A stretch of 64,000 bases of DNA from CAWIOX01 sp963837775 (GCA_963837775.1 CAWIOX010000018.1:62001-126000); one strand, 5' to 3'. Shown: positions 8,640-18,168, numbered from the stretch's first letter. The notes: a model not told the origin generated them from the letters alone. Numbers and translations are program-made.

Positions 8640-9326
8640 TTACGCCAGGAATTGGCGCAGGCCTTCCAGATCGAGGATGTGGATGCAGCCATAATCGACT
8701 TTCAGCAATCCGGCTTTCTCCAGCACTTGCAGCGCCTGATTGACGCGCTGGCGCGATGCGCCGGACAGGAAGCCGATTTCCTCCTGCGAGATTTGCACAT
8801 GTTTTCCGCTGCCGGGATACAGATGCGGATTGAACAATCCAGCCAGGCAGCGTGCCACGCGCGCATCGACATCCAGCAGGCGGTCATATTCGACCGTGGC
8901 GATGAATTGTCCGAGGCGTTCATTGAGCTGCATCAACAAGAACTGCGTGAATGGCAGGCTGGTATCGAGCAGCCAGCGGAAGGTGTCGCGCGGCATGCGG
9001 GCGATGCGGCTGTCGCGCAGCGCGGTGACGTCATATTTTCGTATTTCACCCTTGAGCAGCGAGCCTTCGCCAAACCAGCCGCCGGTCGGCACGCCGGTGA
9101 AGGTCACGCTCTTGCCGGAGGGCGACAGGTTGTTGATCTTGACCAGGCCGTCAATCACGCCGATCCAGGCATCGACGGTTTCACCCTTGCGGCAGACGAA
9201 GCCGCCGGCCGGAATGATTTGCTCCATGGTGTCGGTTTCAACACGGCGCATCTGTTCCGCGGTCAGCGATTGGGCCCAGATGGTTTGACGAAGAATATGC
9301 AGAAAGCTGGATCTGGCGGTAGACAT
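8640..9326 (-). CDS. Crp/Fnr-family transcription regulator
   Basis: 228 residues from ATG 9326. An N-terminal cyclic-nucleotide-binding-like beta barrel (IIPAGGFVCRKGETVDAWIGVIDG, then GWFGEGSLLKGE) is followed by a dimer helix and a winged helix-turn-helix (QEEIGFLSGASRQRVNQALQVLEKAGLL). There is no cysteine cluster of Fnr type at the N-terminus, so a different effector is likely. It is transcribed divergently from an acyl-CoA synthetase and ABC transporter cluster, which it may control. The 178-bp divergent spacer has no clear Crp/Fnr palindrome that I can see. Confidence 0.88.
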   Translation of the reverse strand: MSTARSSFLHILRQTIWAQSLTAEQMRRVETDTMEQIIPAGGFVCRKGETVDAWIGVIDGLVKINNLSPSGKSVTFTGVPTGGWFGEGSLLKGEIRKYDVTALRDSRIARMPRDTFRWLLDTSLPFTQFLLMQLNERLGQFIATVEYDRLLDVDARVARCLAGLFNPHLYPGSGKHVQISQEEIGFLSGASRQRVNQALQVLEKAGLLKVDYGCIHILDLEGLRQFLA

Positions 9327-9504
9327 GGTGCGTCGCAATATCGAAAGTCGGGTGGATTGTCCTTGAAATGACAACAGTGCAGTTACAGGCACGCTACTAT
9401 CATCGCACAAATACGGTGCATTCAATACAAAGCACTGTAAGTCCGAGGTAAGTGAGGCAGCGCAGACTGGCCCACGCAAACACATCAGAAATAGAGGTTG
9501 GACG

Positions 9505-11463
9505 ATGGTGGAGATAACACGACTTTCAGGGCAACTGACGTTCCCCCGGCTGCTGCTGCAACATGCGCAAACACGCCCGAACAAACCGGCTTTCCGCGAA
9601 AAAGGTTTGGGCATCTGGCAGACCTGGAGCTGGGCCGAGGTCAATGATGAGGTGCGAGCGCTGGCCTGCGGCCTGGCTGCGCAAGGCTTCAAGCGCGGCA
9701 TGAATCTGGCGATCATCGGCGACAACCGGCCGCGCCTGTACTGGGCGATGGCGGCGGCACAGTGCCTGGGCGGCGTGCCGGTACCCTTGTATCAGGATGC
9801 GCCGGCGGCCGACATGGCCTATGTGCTCGACAATGCCGAGATTACGTTTGCGGTGGTCGAGGATCAGGAGCAGGTCGACAAGCTGTTCGAGCTCAAGGCG
9901 CAATATCCGCATATCCAGCACATCACATTCGAAGATGAACGCGGCATGCGCCACTACGCGCAGCCGGAACTTGTTGCGTATAAAAAACTGCAGGAAATCG
10001 GCCGCGAATACGATCGCGCCCATCCGGATTTTTTCATGAACGAGGTCAATGCCGGGCAGCCCGACGATACCGCGATCATGCTGTACACCTCGGGCACCAC
10101 CGGCAAGCCGAAAGGCGTCTGCATGACCCATCATGCAGTGATCGATCGGGCCCAGGTAGGCGCCGAGATGGAGGGCCTGAGCGACGCCGATACGATCCTG
10201 AGTTACCTGCCGATGGCGTGGGTCGGCGACAACCTGTTTTCCTATGCGCAGGCGCTGGTAACCGGCTTTACGGTGAATTGCCCGGAGTCGAGCGAAACCG
10301 TGATGACCGACTTGCGTGAAATCGGCCCGACTTATTATTTCGCACCGCCACGCGTGTTCGAGAACATGCTCACTTCGGTGATGATCCGGATGGAAGATGC
10401 GGGCGCCATCAAGCGCAAGATGTTCCATTATTTCATGGGGGTGGCGCAACGGGTCGGCCCCGATCTGCTCGACGGCAAAGAGGTTGGCTTGCTGGACCGG
10501 ATCAAATATGCGATCGGCAATCTGTGCGTCTATGGCCCGCTGAAAAACGTGCTGGGCATGAGCCGCATCCACGTCGGCTATACCGCCGGTGAAGCGATCG
10601 GCCCCGACCTGTTCGCGTTCTACCGTTCGATCGGGATCAACCTGAAGCAGCTGTACGGCTCGACTGAAACCTGCGTCTTCGTCTGCATCCAGCCGAACGG
10701 CCATGTGAAGTCCGATACCGTCGGCCCGCCGGCGCCCGGCGTGCAAGTCAAGATCAGCGACGATGGCGAAGTGCTCCTGAAGTCGCCCGGCCTGTTCAAG
10801 GAATACTACAAGCGTCCGGATGCGACGGCGGAATCGTTCGACAGCGAAGGCTGGTATCTGACCGGTGATGCAGGATTCTTCGACCAAGATGGCCATCTGA
10901 AAATCATCGACCGCGCCAAGGATGTGGGCAAGATGGCGAGCGGTGCGATGTTTGCGCCCAAGTACATCGAGAACAAGCTCAAGTTCTTCCCCTTCATCAA
11001 GGAAGTCGTGGCTTTCGGCAATGGCAAATCGGAGTCCACCGCATTCATCAATATCGACATGGAAGCGGTCGGCAACTGGGCCGAACGGCGTGGCATGGCG
11101 TATGCCGGGTATACCGATCTGGCCGCGCAACCGGCGGTGTACGACCTGATCGCGGAATGTATCGAGAAGGTCAATGCCGACCTCGCCGGCGATGTGTTGC
11201 TGGCCGACTCGCAGCTGCATCGCTTCCTGATCCTGCACAAGGAACTGGATCCGGATGATGATGAACTGACGCGCACCCGCAAGGTGCGGCGCGGCTTCAT
11301 CGCCGAAAAATACGCAGTGCTGATCGAGGCGATGGATTCCGGCAAAACTTCGCAATACATCGAGACGCAAGTGAAATTTGAAGACGGCCGGCAGGGCATG
11401 GTCAGTGCGGATTTGAAGATCCGCGACGTGAAGACTTTTGCTGCGCTGAAAAAAGCGGCCTGA
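9505..11463 (+). CDS. AMP-binding long-chain acyl-CoA synthetase-like protein
   Basis: 652 residues, long-chain FACS length. The adenylate-forming P-loop YTSGTTGKPKG lies near residues 195-205. LYGSTETCVF is the A5 motif, and GWYLTGDAGFFDQDGHLKIIDRAKDVGK holds the A7/A8 core. It activates a carboxylate with ATP to an acyl-AMP and then the CoA thioester, in the cytoplasm. It opens a cluster with a LivFGHM-type importer and a second CoA ligase. This suggests an imported organic acid, probably aromatic or medium-chain, trapped as a CoA ester. Substrate identity is inference. Confidence 0.88.
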   Translation: MVEITRLSGQLTFPRLLLQHAQTRPNKPAFREKGLGIWQTWSWAEVNDEVRALACGLAAQGFKRGMNLAIIGDNRPRLYWAMAAAQCLGGVPVPLYQDAPAADMAYVLDNAEITFAVVEDQEQVDKLFELKAQYPHIQHITFEDERGMRHYAQPELVAYKKLQEIGREYDRAHPDFFMNEVNAGQPDDTAIMLYTSGTTGKPKGVCMTHHAVIDRAQVGAEMEGLSDADTILSYLPMAWVGDNLFSYAQALVTGFTVNCPESSETVMTDLREIGPTYYFAPPRVFENMLTSVMIRMEDAGAIKRKMFHYFMGVAQRVGPDLLDGKEVGLLDRIKYAIGNLCVYGPLKNVLGMSRIHVGYTAGEAIGPDLFAFYRSIGINLKQLYGSTETCVFVCIQPNGHVKSDTVGPPAPGVQVKISDDGEVLLKSPGLFKEYYKRPDATAESFDSEGWYLTGDAGFFDQDGHLKIIDRAKDVGKMASGAMFAPKYIENKLKFFPFIKEVVAFGNGKSESTAFINIDMEAVGNWAERRGMAYAGYTDLAAQPAVYDLIAECIEKVNADLAGDVLLADSQLHRFLILHKELDPDDDELTRTRKVRRGFIAEKYAVLIEAMDSGKTSQYIETQVKFEDGRQGMVSADLKIRDVKTFAALKKAA

Positions 11464-11487
11464 CAGATTGAATAGCTAAGGAAAACC

Positions 11488-12312
11488 ATGGCTGATACCA
11501 ACACAATTGCGAGCACGACTGAGACTGCGTCGGCCCGAAAAATCGGGGGCGTGATACTCGACCTCCAGAACATTTCGCTGTCGTTCGGCGGCGTCAAGGC
11601 GCTGACCAATATTTCATTCAATGTGCGCGAACATGAAATCCGCGCCATCATCGGACCCAATGGCGCGGGCAAAAGCTCGATGCTCAATGTGATCAATGGC
11701 GTGTATCACCCGCAGATCGGCGACATCACTTATCTTGGCGCCAAACGTCATGACATGAACCCGACCAAGGCTGCGCATCAGGGCATTGCCCGTACCTTCC
11801 AGAACATCGCGCTATTCAAGGGCATGACGGTACTCGACAACATCATGACCGGACGCAATACCAAGATGCGCTCCGGCCTCCTGGCCAACGCATTGTGGTG
11901 GGGGCCGGCGCGCAACGAAGAAAATGCGCACCGCGAAAAGGTCGAGGAAGTGATCGACTTTCTGGAAATCCAGCATATCCGCAAGACCCCGGTAGGGCGC
12001 CTGCCCTACGGTTTGCAAAAGCGGGTGGAGCTGGCGCGCGCGCTGGCCGCCGAGCCCAGCATGCTGCTGCTGGATGAACCGATGGCCGGCATGAACGTCG
12101 AGGAAAAGCAGGACATGTGCCGTTTCATCCTCGATGTCAACGACCAGTTCGGCACCACCATCGTGCTGATCGAGCACGACATGGGGGTGGTGATGGATAT
12201 CTCGGACCGGGTGGTGGTGCTCGATTACGGCAAGAAGATCGGCGACGGCACGCCCAGCGAGGTGATGAGCAATCCCGAGGTCATCAAGGCCTATCTCGGC
12301 ACATCGCATTAA
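11488..12312 (+). CDS. Branched-chain-type ABC transporter ATP-binding protein (LivG-like)
   Basis: 274 residues. The Walker A loop GPNGAGKSS is near residues 58-66, the Q-loop region ARTFQNIALF near 100, a signature helix (LPYGLQKRVELARALA), Walker B (LLLDEPMAGM) and the switch histidine (LIEHDMGVV). The C-terminal DYGKKIGDGTPSEV segment is typical of LivG. It energises import through the two membrane subunits encoded downstream. It starts 24 bp after the acyl-CoA synthetase, in the same operon. Confidence 0.92.
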   Translation: MADTNTIASTTETASARKIGGVILDLQNISLSFGGVKALTNISFNVREHEIRAIIGPNGAGKSSMLNVINGVYHPQIGDITYLGAKRHDMNPTKAAHQGIARTFQNIALFKGMTVLDNIMTGRNTKMRSGLLANALWWGPARNEENAHREKVEEVIDFLEIQHIRKTPVGRLPYGLQKRVELARALAAEPSMLLLDEPMAGMNVEEKQDMCRFILDVNDQFGTTIVLIEHDMGVVMDISDRVVVLDYGKKIGDGTPSEVMSNPEVIKAYLGTSH

Positions 12313-12442
12313 TGATGCAGCACGCCGGAGTTCCGACTTCAACGTGCTCAGTTCTCACCCTCTGTCGCAGGCGGGGCAGGGCCGGGATGCAGCAGCTGCT
12401 GGATGCTGTTTCATGCCGGATTAATTACCGGGAAATACAACA

Positions 12443-13357
12443 ATGACATTCTTTTTTGAAGTGATGATAAGCGGCCTGCTGTCCGGCCTGATGTATTCAC
12501 TGGTGGCACTGGGTTTCGTGCTGATCTACAAGGCTTCCGGCGTGTTCAATTTCGCCCAGGGCGCAATGGTGTATTTCGCCGCGCTGGCGGTGGTCGGTTT
12601 GATGGACAAGGGCATGCCGATGTGGGTCGCGATCCTCGGCGCGTTCATCATCATGGTGCTGCTGGGGCTGGCGACCGAACGCTACGTGTTGCGCAAACTG
12701 GTCAATCAACCGGCGATTACGCTGTTCATGGCGACCATCGGCCTGACGTTTTTCCTCGAAGGCCTGGGGCCGCTTTTGTTCGGCAATGAAGTGCGCGCAA
12801 TCAACCTCGGCATCGTCGATGAACCGATCATGTCCATCATGGACAAGTTCGGCATCGGCATTTCCAAGTTCGACCTGTTCGCCTCCGGCACCGTGATCGT
12901 GCTGGTGACATTGCTGGCACTGCTGTTCCAGAAAACCAAGGTCGGACGTGCATTGCGGGCAGTCGCCGATGACCATCAGGCGGCACTGTCGCTGGGCATC
13001 CCGCTGCAACACATCTGGGCCATCGTCTGGGGTGTGGCCGGATTCGTGGCGCTGGTGGCCGGCTTGATGTGGGGCTCGCGCAACGGGGTGCAGTTCGCGT
13101 TGACGATGACCGCATTGAAAGCGTTGCCGGTGCTGATTCTGGGCGGCTTTACCTCGGTGCCGGGTGCGATTGTCGGCGGCCTGATCATCGGCGCCTCCGA
13201 AAAGCTGGCTGAAATCTATATTCCGCCGGTGATGCAGGACATGTTCGGCGGTAACTTCGGCGGTATCGAAGGCTGGTTCCCGTATGTGTTTGCACTGTTG
13301 TTCCTGCTGGTGCGGCCGGAAGGCTTGTTTGGTGAAAAGCACATCGACCGCGTCTGA
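12443..13357 (+). CDS. Branched-chain-type ABC transporter permease (LivH-like)
   Basis: 304 residues with about eight transmembrane segments. The family hallmarks are present: SGLMYSLVALGFVLIYKASGVFNFAQG at the N-terminus, GRALRAVADDHQAALSLGI as the cytoplasmic coupling loop, and LGGFTSVPGAIVGGLIIG near the C-terminus. It forms the inner-membrane channel with the LivM-like protein. A 130-bp gap with no recognisable gene separates it from the ATPase gene. Confidence 0.92.
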   Translation: MTFFFEVMISGLLSGLMYSLVALGFVLIYKASGVFNFAQGAMVYFAALAVVGLMDKGMPMWVAILGAFIIMVLLGLATERYVLRKLVNQPAITLFMATIGLTFFLEGLGPLLFGNEVRAINLGIVDEPIMSIMDKFGIGISKFDLFASGTVIVLVTLLALLFQKTKVGRALRAVADDHQAALSLGIPLQHIWAIVWGVAGFVALVAGLMWGSRNGVQFALTMTALKALPVLILGGFTSVPGAIVGGLIIGASEKLAEIYIPPVMQDMFGGNFGGIEGWFPYVFALLFLLVRPEGLFGEKHIDRV

Positions 13358-13435
13358 CGCAACATGCATTCAATAACTGATACGACCAAAACAATAGCGT
13401 TGCAAGCACGGCTTGCGCGCCAAGGAGACTAATCC

Positions 13436-14512
13436 ATGTTTTACCGTGAAGCAGGTCAATTCAAGACCTCATACGTTGCCGACAGCCAGATCTTCCCGAT
13501 CCGGCAGGATCGCATCGGCATCTACCTGTTGCTGGCAGTGGCCTTTCTGGTGGTGCCGTTCGTCAGCAGCGAATATTGGTTCTCCGCGATTTTCATTCCA
13601 TTCCTGGTGTTCGCACTGGCCGCACTGGGCTTGAATATCCTGACCGGATATGCCGGCCAGCTGTCGCTCGGCACCGCCGCATTCATGGCGGTGGGGGCCT
13701 ATGCCGCCTATAACTTCCAGCTGCGGATCGAGGGCATGCCGGTGCTGCTGTCCTTCATCCTGGGCGGAGTGTGCGCGGCTGCGGTGGGCGTGCTGTTCGG
13801 CCTGCCTTCGTTGCGCATCAAGGGTTTTTATCTGGCGGTAGCGACGCTGGCAGCGCAGTTTTTCGTGGTCTGGGCGCTGACCAAATTCGCCTGGTTCTCC
13901 AACAACAGTTCATCCGGCGTGATCAGCGCGCAGAAGATGATGCTGTTCGGCTACGCGATCGATACGCCGCTGAAGAAATATATGTTCGTGCTGGCGATCG
14001 TGTGCGTGATGGCGCTGCTGGCAAAAAATCTGGTGCGATCAAGCACCGGCCGGGCCTGGATGGCGGTGCGCGACATGGACGTGGCAGCCGAGGTGATCGG
14101 CATCCCGCTGATGAAAACCAAGCTGCTGGCATTTGCGGTCAGCTCGTTCTATTGCGGCGTAGCCGGCGCCTTGTATGCATTCTGCTATCTCGGTTCGGTG
14201 GAGCCGGACGGCTTTTCGCTCGACCTGTCGTTCCGCATCCTGTTCATGATCATCATCGGCGGCGTCGGCAGCATCATGGGGGCGTTTCTCGGATCGGCTT
14301 TCATCCTGCTGCTGCCGATCCTGCTCGACAACTACCTGCTGCCGCTGGCCGGACTGCTGCATCTGCCGCTGACCAATGCGGCGGTATCGCACATCCAGTT
14401 GATGATATTCGGCGGCCTGATCATTTTCTTCCTGATCGTCGAACCGCATGGCCTGGCGCGCCTGTGGCAGATCGCCAAGGAAAAACTGCGGCTGTGGCCT
14501 TTCCCGCATTGA
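13436..14512 (+). CDS. Branched-chain-type ABC transporter permease (LivM-like)
   Basis: 358 residues, slightly longer than typical because of a hydrophilic N-terminal leader of about 25 residues. The hallmark segments are ALGLNILTGYAGQLSLGTAAFMAVGAY, SLRIKGFYLAVATLAAQFF, a coupling loop SSTGRAWMAVRDMDVAAEVIGI, and GGVGSIMGAFLGSAF. About ten membrane spans. An AAGGAG ribosome site precedes ATG 13436. It pairs with the LivH-like permease. Confidence 0.92.
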   Translation: MFYREAGQFKTSYVADSQIFPIRQDRIGIYLLLAVAFLVVPFVSSEYWFSAIFIPFLVFALAALGLNILTGYAGQLSLGTAAFMAVGAYAAYNFQLRIEGMPVLLSFILGGVCAAAVGVLFGLPSLRIKGFYLAVATLAAQFFVVWALTKFAWFSNNSSSGVISAQKMMLFGYAIDTPLKKYMFVLAIVCVMALLAKNLVRSSTGRAWMAVRDMDVAAEVIGIPLMKTKLLAFAVSSFYCGVAGALYAFCYLGSVEPDGFSLDLSFRILFMIIIGGVGSIMGAFLGSAFILLLPILLDNYLLPLAGLLHLPLTNAAVSHIQLMIFGGLIIFFLIVEPHGLARLWQIAKEKLRLWPFPH

Positions 14513-14609
14513 TTATTTAAACCACGTCGATGGCTTGTAGCACCGTAATGCAAAAAATGGATATGCAGGATTATCCAACCCACTCAATGAGTATGAAGGA
14601 GACAAACAG

Positions 14610-15932
14610 ATGAAACGAATTAAGCAACTTGTACTGGCCGCAGCCACCACTGCCGCCGTGATGCTGCCTGTCGGCCAGGCGCTGGCACAAGCCAGTGAAC
14701 AATTCATCGCGCTGCCCAGCTACCGTGTCGGTCCGTATGGCGCCAACGGCCAGTCGTTTTATGGCGGCTTCGTCGATTACCTGAATTACGTCAACCTGAA
14801 GGAAAACGGCATCGGCGGCGTCAAGCTGTCGTGGGAAGAATGCGAAACCGAATACAACAACGCCAAGGGCGTCGAGTGTTATGAGCGCCTGAAGGGCAAG
14901 AATCCGGTGACCAAAGGCACTGCTTATCACGTGATGGCGACTGGCATCTCCTACGCGCTGATCGACAAATCGGCGGCCGACAAAGTGCCGATGATGATGA
15001 TGGGCTACGGCCGCACGGAAGCGGTGGACGGCTCGGTGTTCCCGTATGCGTTTCCTCTGGTGACTACCTATCAGATGCAGATGTCGGCCATCATCAAATA
15101 CCTGGCGCAGCAAAACAAGGGTTCGCTGGCCGGCAAGAAAATCGCCTACCTGTATCACGACTCGGCTTACGGCAAGGAGCCGATCGTGGCGCTGGATGCC
15201 GAAGCGGCTATCGGCAAGTTCAAGGTGATACAGATTCCGGTCGCCCATCCCGGCAATGAGCAAGGCGCGCAATGGCTGCGCATTCGCCAGGAAAATCCTG
15301 ATTACGTGATTTTCTGGGGCTGGGGCGTGATGAACCAGACTGGTCTGAAGGCGGCGCAGAAAGTCGGCTACGCACGTGAAAAAATCATCGGTTCCTGGTG
15401 GGCAGGTTCCGAAGAGGACGTGATTCCGGCCGGCGATGCCGCCAAAGGCTATAAGAGCGCGACCTGGAACGTCACCGGCAAAGCAGTGCCGGTGATCGCC
15501 GATATCGAGAAAGTCGTGTACGGCGCGGGCAAAGGCAATATGCAGGACAAGGCCAAGCTCGGCACCATCCTGTATAACCGCGGCGTGTCGGCTGCGGTCG
15601 CCACCGTCGAAGCGATCCGTGTCGCGCAGGAGAAATATGGCAAAGGCAAAGTGGTCAGCGGCGAGCAGGTGCGCTGGGGCCTGGAAAACCTGAACCTCAA
15701 TAATGCACGTCTGAAACAACTCGGCGCGACCGGATTGCTGCCTGAAATCAAGACCTCTTGCGACAACCATGAAGGTTCCGGCAAGGTCAAGATCCAGGAA
15801 TGGGATGGCGCGAAATGGGTGCTGGTATCGGACTGGATCGAAGGCAACAAGGCGCTGATTCATCCGCTGTTCAAGGCTGCTGCCGCGAAATATGCGAAAG
15901 AAAAAGGCATCACGCCAAACTGCCTGAAGTAA
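14610..15932 (+). CDS. ABC transporter substrate-binding protein, type I fold
   Basis: 440 residues with a cleaved signal peptide (about residues 1-25, ending ALAQA). The mature protein has the Periplasmic_binding_6/LivK-like layout, with a SxAYGKEP-type middle segment (YHDSAYGKEPIVALDAEA) and WGWGVMNQTGLKAAQKVGYA. It should bind the imported acid in the periplasm. It is longer than LivK (about 370), like the group that sits beside CoA ligases in betaproteobacteria. Strong hairpins follow its stop codon and may protect its message. Confidence 0.88.
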   Translation: MKRIKQLVLAAATTAAVMLPVGQALAQASEQFIALPSYRVGPYGANGQSFYGGFVDYLNYVNLKENGIGGVKLSWEECETEYNNAKGVECYERLKGKNPVTKGTAYHVMATGISYALIDKSAADKVPMMMMGYGRTEAVDGSVFPYAFPLVTTYQMQMSAIIKYLAQQNKGSLAGKKIAYLYHDSAYGKEPIVALDAEAAIGKFKVIQIPVAHPGNEQGAQWLRIRQENPDYVIFWGWGVMNQTGLKAAQKVGYAREKIIGSWWAGSEEDVIPAGDAAKGYKSATWNVTGKAVPVIADIEKVVYGAGKGNMQDKAKLGTILYNRGVSAAVATVEAIRVAQEKYGKGKVVSGEQVRWGLENLNLNNARLKQLGATGLLPEIKTSCDNHEGSGKVKIQEWDGAKWVLVSDWIEGNKALIHPLFKAAAAKYAKEKGITPNCLK

Positions 15933-15951
15933 TCAAGTCGTCGGCAGTAGT

Positions 15952-16031
15952 CGTCGGTGGCCGTCACTAGTAGTGCGACCACCGACGGTCTTGCTGCAGC
16001 CGCTTGCGCAGCAAGCATCTGCAGCAAGACC
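15952..16031. other. Two tandem intercistronic stem-loops after the substrate-binding protein gene
   Basis: Stem 1 has 9-bp perfect arms CGTCGGTGG (15952-15960) and CCACCGACG (15979-15987) with an inner CACTA-G-TAGTG. Stem 2 has 13-bp perfect arms GGTCTTGCTGCAG (15987-15999) and CTGCAGCAAGACC (16019-16031) with an inner CTTGC/GCAAG. No T-run follows, so these look like RNA-stabilising or processing structures rather than a full terminator. They sit between the binding-protein gene and the second ATPase gene. Confidence 0.75.
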
Positions 16032-16063
16032 GGTGAATCAGCCAAGGAACAAGCGGAGCAACC

Positions 16064-16867
16064 ATGAGCGCATTACTCAGCATTAACAATATCGAAGTCA
16101 TCTACGACCACGTGATCCTGGTCCTCAAAGGCGTTTCGCTGCAAGTGCCGGAAGGCAAGATCGTCGCGCTGCTCGGCGCCAATGGCGCGGGTAAAAGCAC
16201 CACGCTGAAAGCCATTTCCAATCTGCTGGCGGCCGAGCGTGGCGACGTGACCAAGGGCAGCATCGAATTCCGCGGCGAACGCGTCGACCAGCTGACGCCA
16301 AACGACCTGGTCAAGCGCGGCGTGATCCAGGTGATGGAAGGGCGCCACTGTTTCGCCCACCTGTCGATTGAAGACAACCTGCTGACCGGCGCCTATACGC
16401 GCAACATCAGCAACGCCGAGGTCAAGCGCGAACTGGAGAAAATTTACGATTATTTCCCGCGCCTGAAAACCCGGCGCGGCTCGCAGGCCGGCTATACCTC
16501 GGGCGGCGAGCAGCAAATGTGCGCGATCGGACGCGCAATGATGGCCAAGCCATCGATGATCCTGCTCGACGAGCCATCGATGGGGCTGGCGCCGCAGATC
16601 GTCGAAGAAATTTTCGAGATCGTCAAAGACCTCAACACCAAGGAAAACGTGTCCTTCCTGCTGGCGGAGCAGAACACGATGGTGGCGCTGCGCTATGCCG
16701 ATTTCGGCTACATCCTGGAAAACGGCCGGGTCGTGATGGAAGGCCAGGCGCAAGACCTGGCCAGCAACGAAGACGTCAAGGAGTTCTATCTCGGCGTCTC
16801 CGGCGGCGAGCGCAAGAGCTTCCGCGACATGAAATTCTACCGTCGCCGCAAGCGCTGGCTGGCTTGA
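16064..16867 (+). CDS. Branched-chain-type ABC transporter ATP-binding protein (LivF-like)
   Basis: 267 residues. Walker A GANGAGKST near residue 38, a helical-domain region GRHCFAHLSIEDNLLTGAY, a variant signature (TSGGEQQMCAIGRAMM), Walker B (MILLDEPSMGLAP) and LLAEQNTMVALRYADFGYILENG as the switch region. The C-terminus SGGERKSFRDMKFYRRRKRW is typical of the LivF copies found beside CoA ligases. It completes the importer. Confidence 0.92.
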   Translation: MSALLSINNIEVIYDHVILVLKGVSLQVPEGKIVALLGANGAGKSTTLKAISNLLAAERGDVTKGSIEFRGERVDQLTPNDLVKRGVIQVMEGRHCFAHLSIEDNLLTGAYTRNISNAEVKRELEKIYDYFPRLKTRRGSQAGYTSGGEQQMCAIGRAMMAKPSMILLDEPSMGLAPQIVEEIFEIVKDLNTKENVSFLLAEQNTMVALRYADFGYILENGRVVMEGQAQDLASNEDVKEFYLGVSGGERKSFRDMKFYRRRKRWLA

Positions 16868-16917
16868 TGTGCATGGTCCGGACCGAACCTCTTACGCTTT
16901 TGCCATAGGTGCAATTT

Positions 16918-18168
16918 ATGTCGAATTATCTAGATTCTCTTGAAACCCGCGACCCGCACAAGCGCGAAAGCGATCTGATGGCGCGCCTGCCGCAACTGAT
17001 TGCGCTGGCGCAGCGCGCGCCAGGCTGGGCCAGTATTCTGGCGGGCGTCAATGCGGCCGATGTCGGTTCGCGCGCGGCGCTGGCGCAACTGCCGGTCACG
17101 CGCAAATCGGACCTGAAAGAGTTGCAGCAGAAAGAGTTGCCGTTCGGCGGCCTGACCACCACGCCGCCGCGTCAACTGGGCCGCCTGTTCATGTCGCCCG
17201 GCCCGATTTTCGATCCGGAAGGGCGCGGTCAGGACTGGTGGCGTTTTGCCCGCTCCTTGTCTGCGGTCGGCTTGCGTGCCGGTCATATCGTGCAAAACTG
17301 TTTTTCCTATCATTTCACGCCGGCCGCCTTCATGGTCGAAGGCGCGGCCGCCAAAATCGGCTGTGCGGTGATTCCGGCCGGTATCGGCCAGACCGAAATG
17401 CAGGTGCAGGCGATGGTCGAGCTGAAGCCGGACGCCTACGTCGGCACCCCGAGTTTTCTCAAGATCATCATCGAAAAAGCGCGTGAAATGGGGGCCGATA
17501 TCAGCAGCGTGCAACGCGCGGTGGTCGGCGCCGAAGCGCTGCCGCCGTCGCTGCGCAACTGGCTGCAGGACAATGGCGTGCCCCAGGTGCTGCAGTTATA
17601 CGCGTCGGCCGACATCGGCAACATCGCGTATGAAACCGCCACCGACGGCCAGGTCAATCCGGGCATGATCCTCGACGAAGAACTGATCCTCGAAATCGTG
17701 CGGCCCGGAACCGGGATACCGGTGGTGCAGGGCGAAGTCGGCGAGGTGGTGATCACGTCGTTCAACCCGGATTACCCGCTGATCCGCTTCGGCACCGGCG
17801 ACCTGTCGGCGGTGTTGCCCGGCATCTCGCCTTGCGGGCGCAGCAATACCCGCATCAAGGGCTGGATGGGGCGGGCCGACCAGACCACCAAGGTGCGCGG
17901 CATGTTCGTGCATCCGTCGCAAGTGGCCGAACTCGCCCGGCGCCATCCGGAAATCCTGAAAGCGCGCTTGGTGGTGTCCGGCGAAATGGCCAACGACATC
18001 ATGACGCTGCACTGCGAAGTCGCCGATCCGGCCGCGATGGCCGACAGTGCCGCGATCGTCGACACGATACGCGAGGTCACCAAACTGCGCGGGCAGGTGC
18101 AATTCGTCGCGCAGGGCGCGTTGCCGAACGACGGCAAGGTGATCGAGGATGCCCGCAAATACGAGTAA
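16918..18168 (+). CDS. Phenylacetate-CoA ligase-like adenylate-forming enzyme
   Basis: 416 residues from ATG 16918; a GTG at 16909 is an alternative. PaaK-type layout: an N-terminal RKSDLKELQ segment, no classic TSGTTG P-loop but a degenerate LFMSPGPIFDPEG, GTPSFLKIIIEKA, the YASADIGNIAYE core, IRFGTGDLSAVLPG, and the C-terminal GRADQTTKVRGMFVHPSQV with the hinge and catalytic region. It activates an aryl or alkyl acid to a CoA ester in the cytoplasm. Its place at the end of the importer operon suggests it acts on the transported acid. The change of the usual P-loop serines deserves attention. Confidence 0.82.
   Translation: MSNYLDSLETRDPHKRESDLMARLPQLIALAQRAPGWASILAGVNAADVGSRAALAQLPVTRKSDLKELQQKELPFGGLTTTPPRQLGRLFMSPGPIFDPEGRGQDWWRFARSLSAVGLRAGHIVQNCFSYHFTPAAFMVEGAAAKIGCAVIPAGIGQTEMQVQAMVELKPDAYVGTPSFLKIIIEKAREMGADISSVQRAVVGAEALPPSLRNWLQDNGVPQVLQLYASADIGNIAYETATDGQVNPGMILDEELILEIVRPGTGIPVVQGEVGEVVITSFNPDYPLIRFGTGDLSAVLPGISPCGRSNTRIKGWMGRADQTTKVRGMFVHPSQVAELARRHPEILKARLVVSGEMANDIMTLHCEVADPAAMADSAAIVDTIREVTKLRGQVQFVAQGALPNDGKVIEDARKYE

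Noticed and set aside
9327..9725. Longer N-terminus for the Crp/Fnr regulator at 8640
   Set aside because: It would run into the divergent synthetase gene; ATG 9326 gives normal family length.
9526..11370. 614-codon minus-strand open frame opposite the acyl-CoA synthetase
   Set aside because: Shadow frame with repetitive His/Arg/Gln composition; the plus-strand enzyme has all family motifs.
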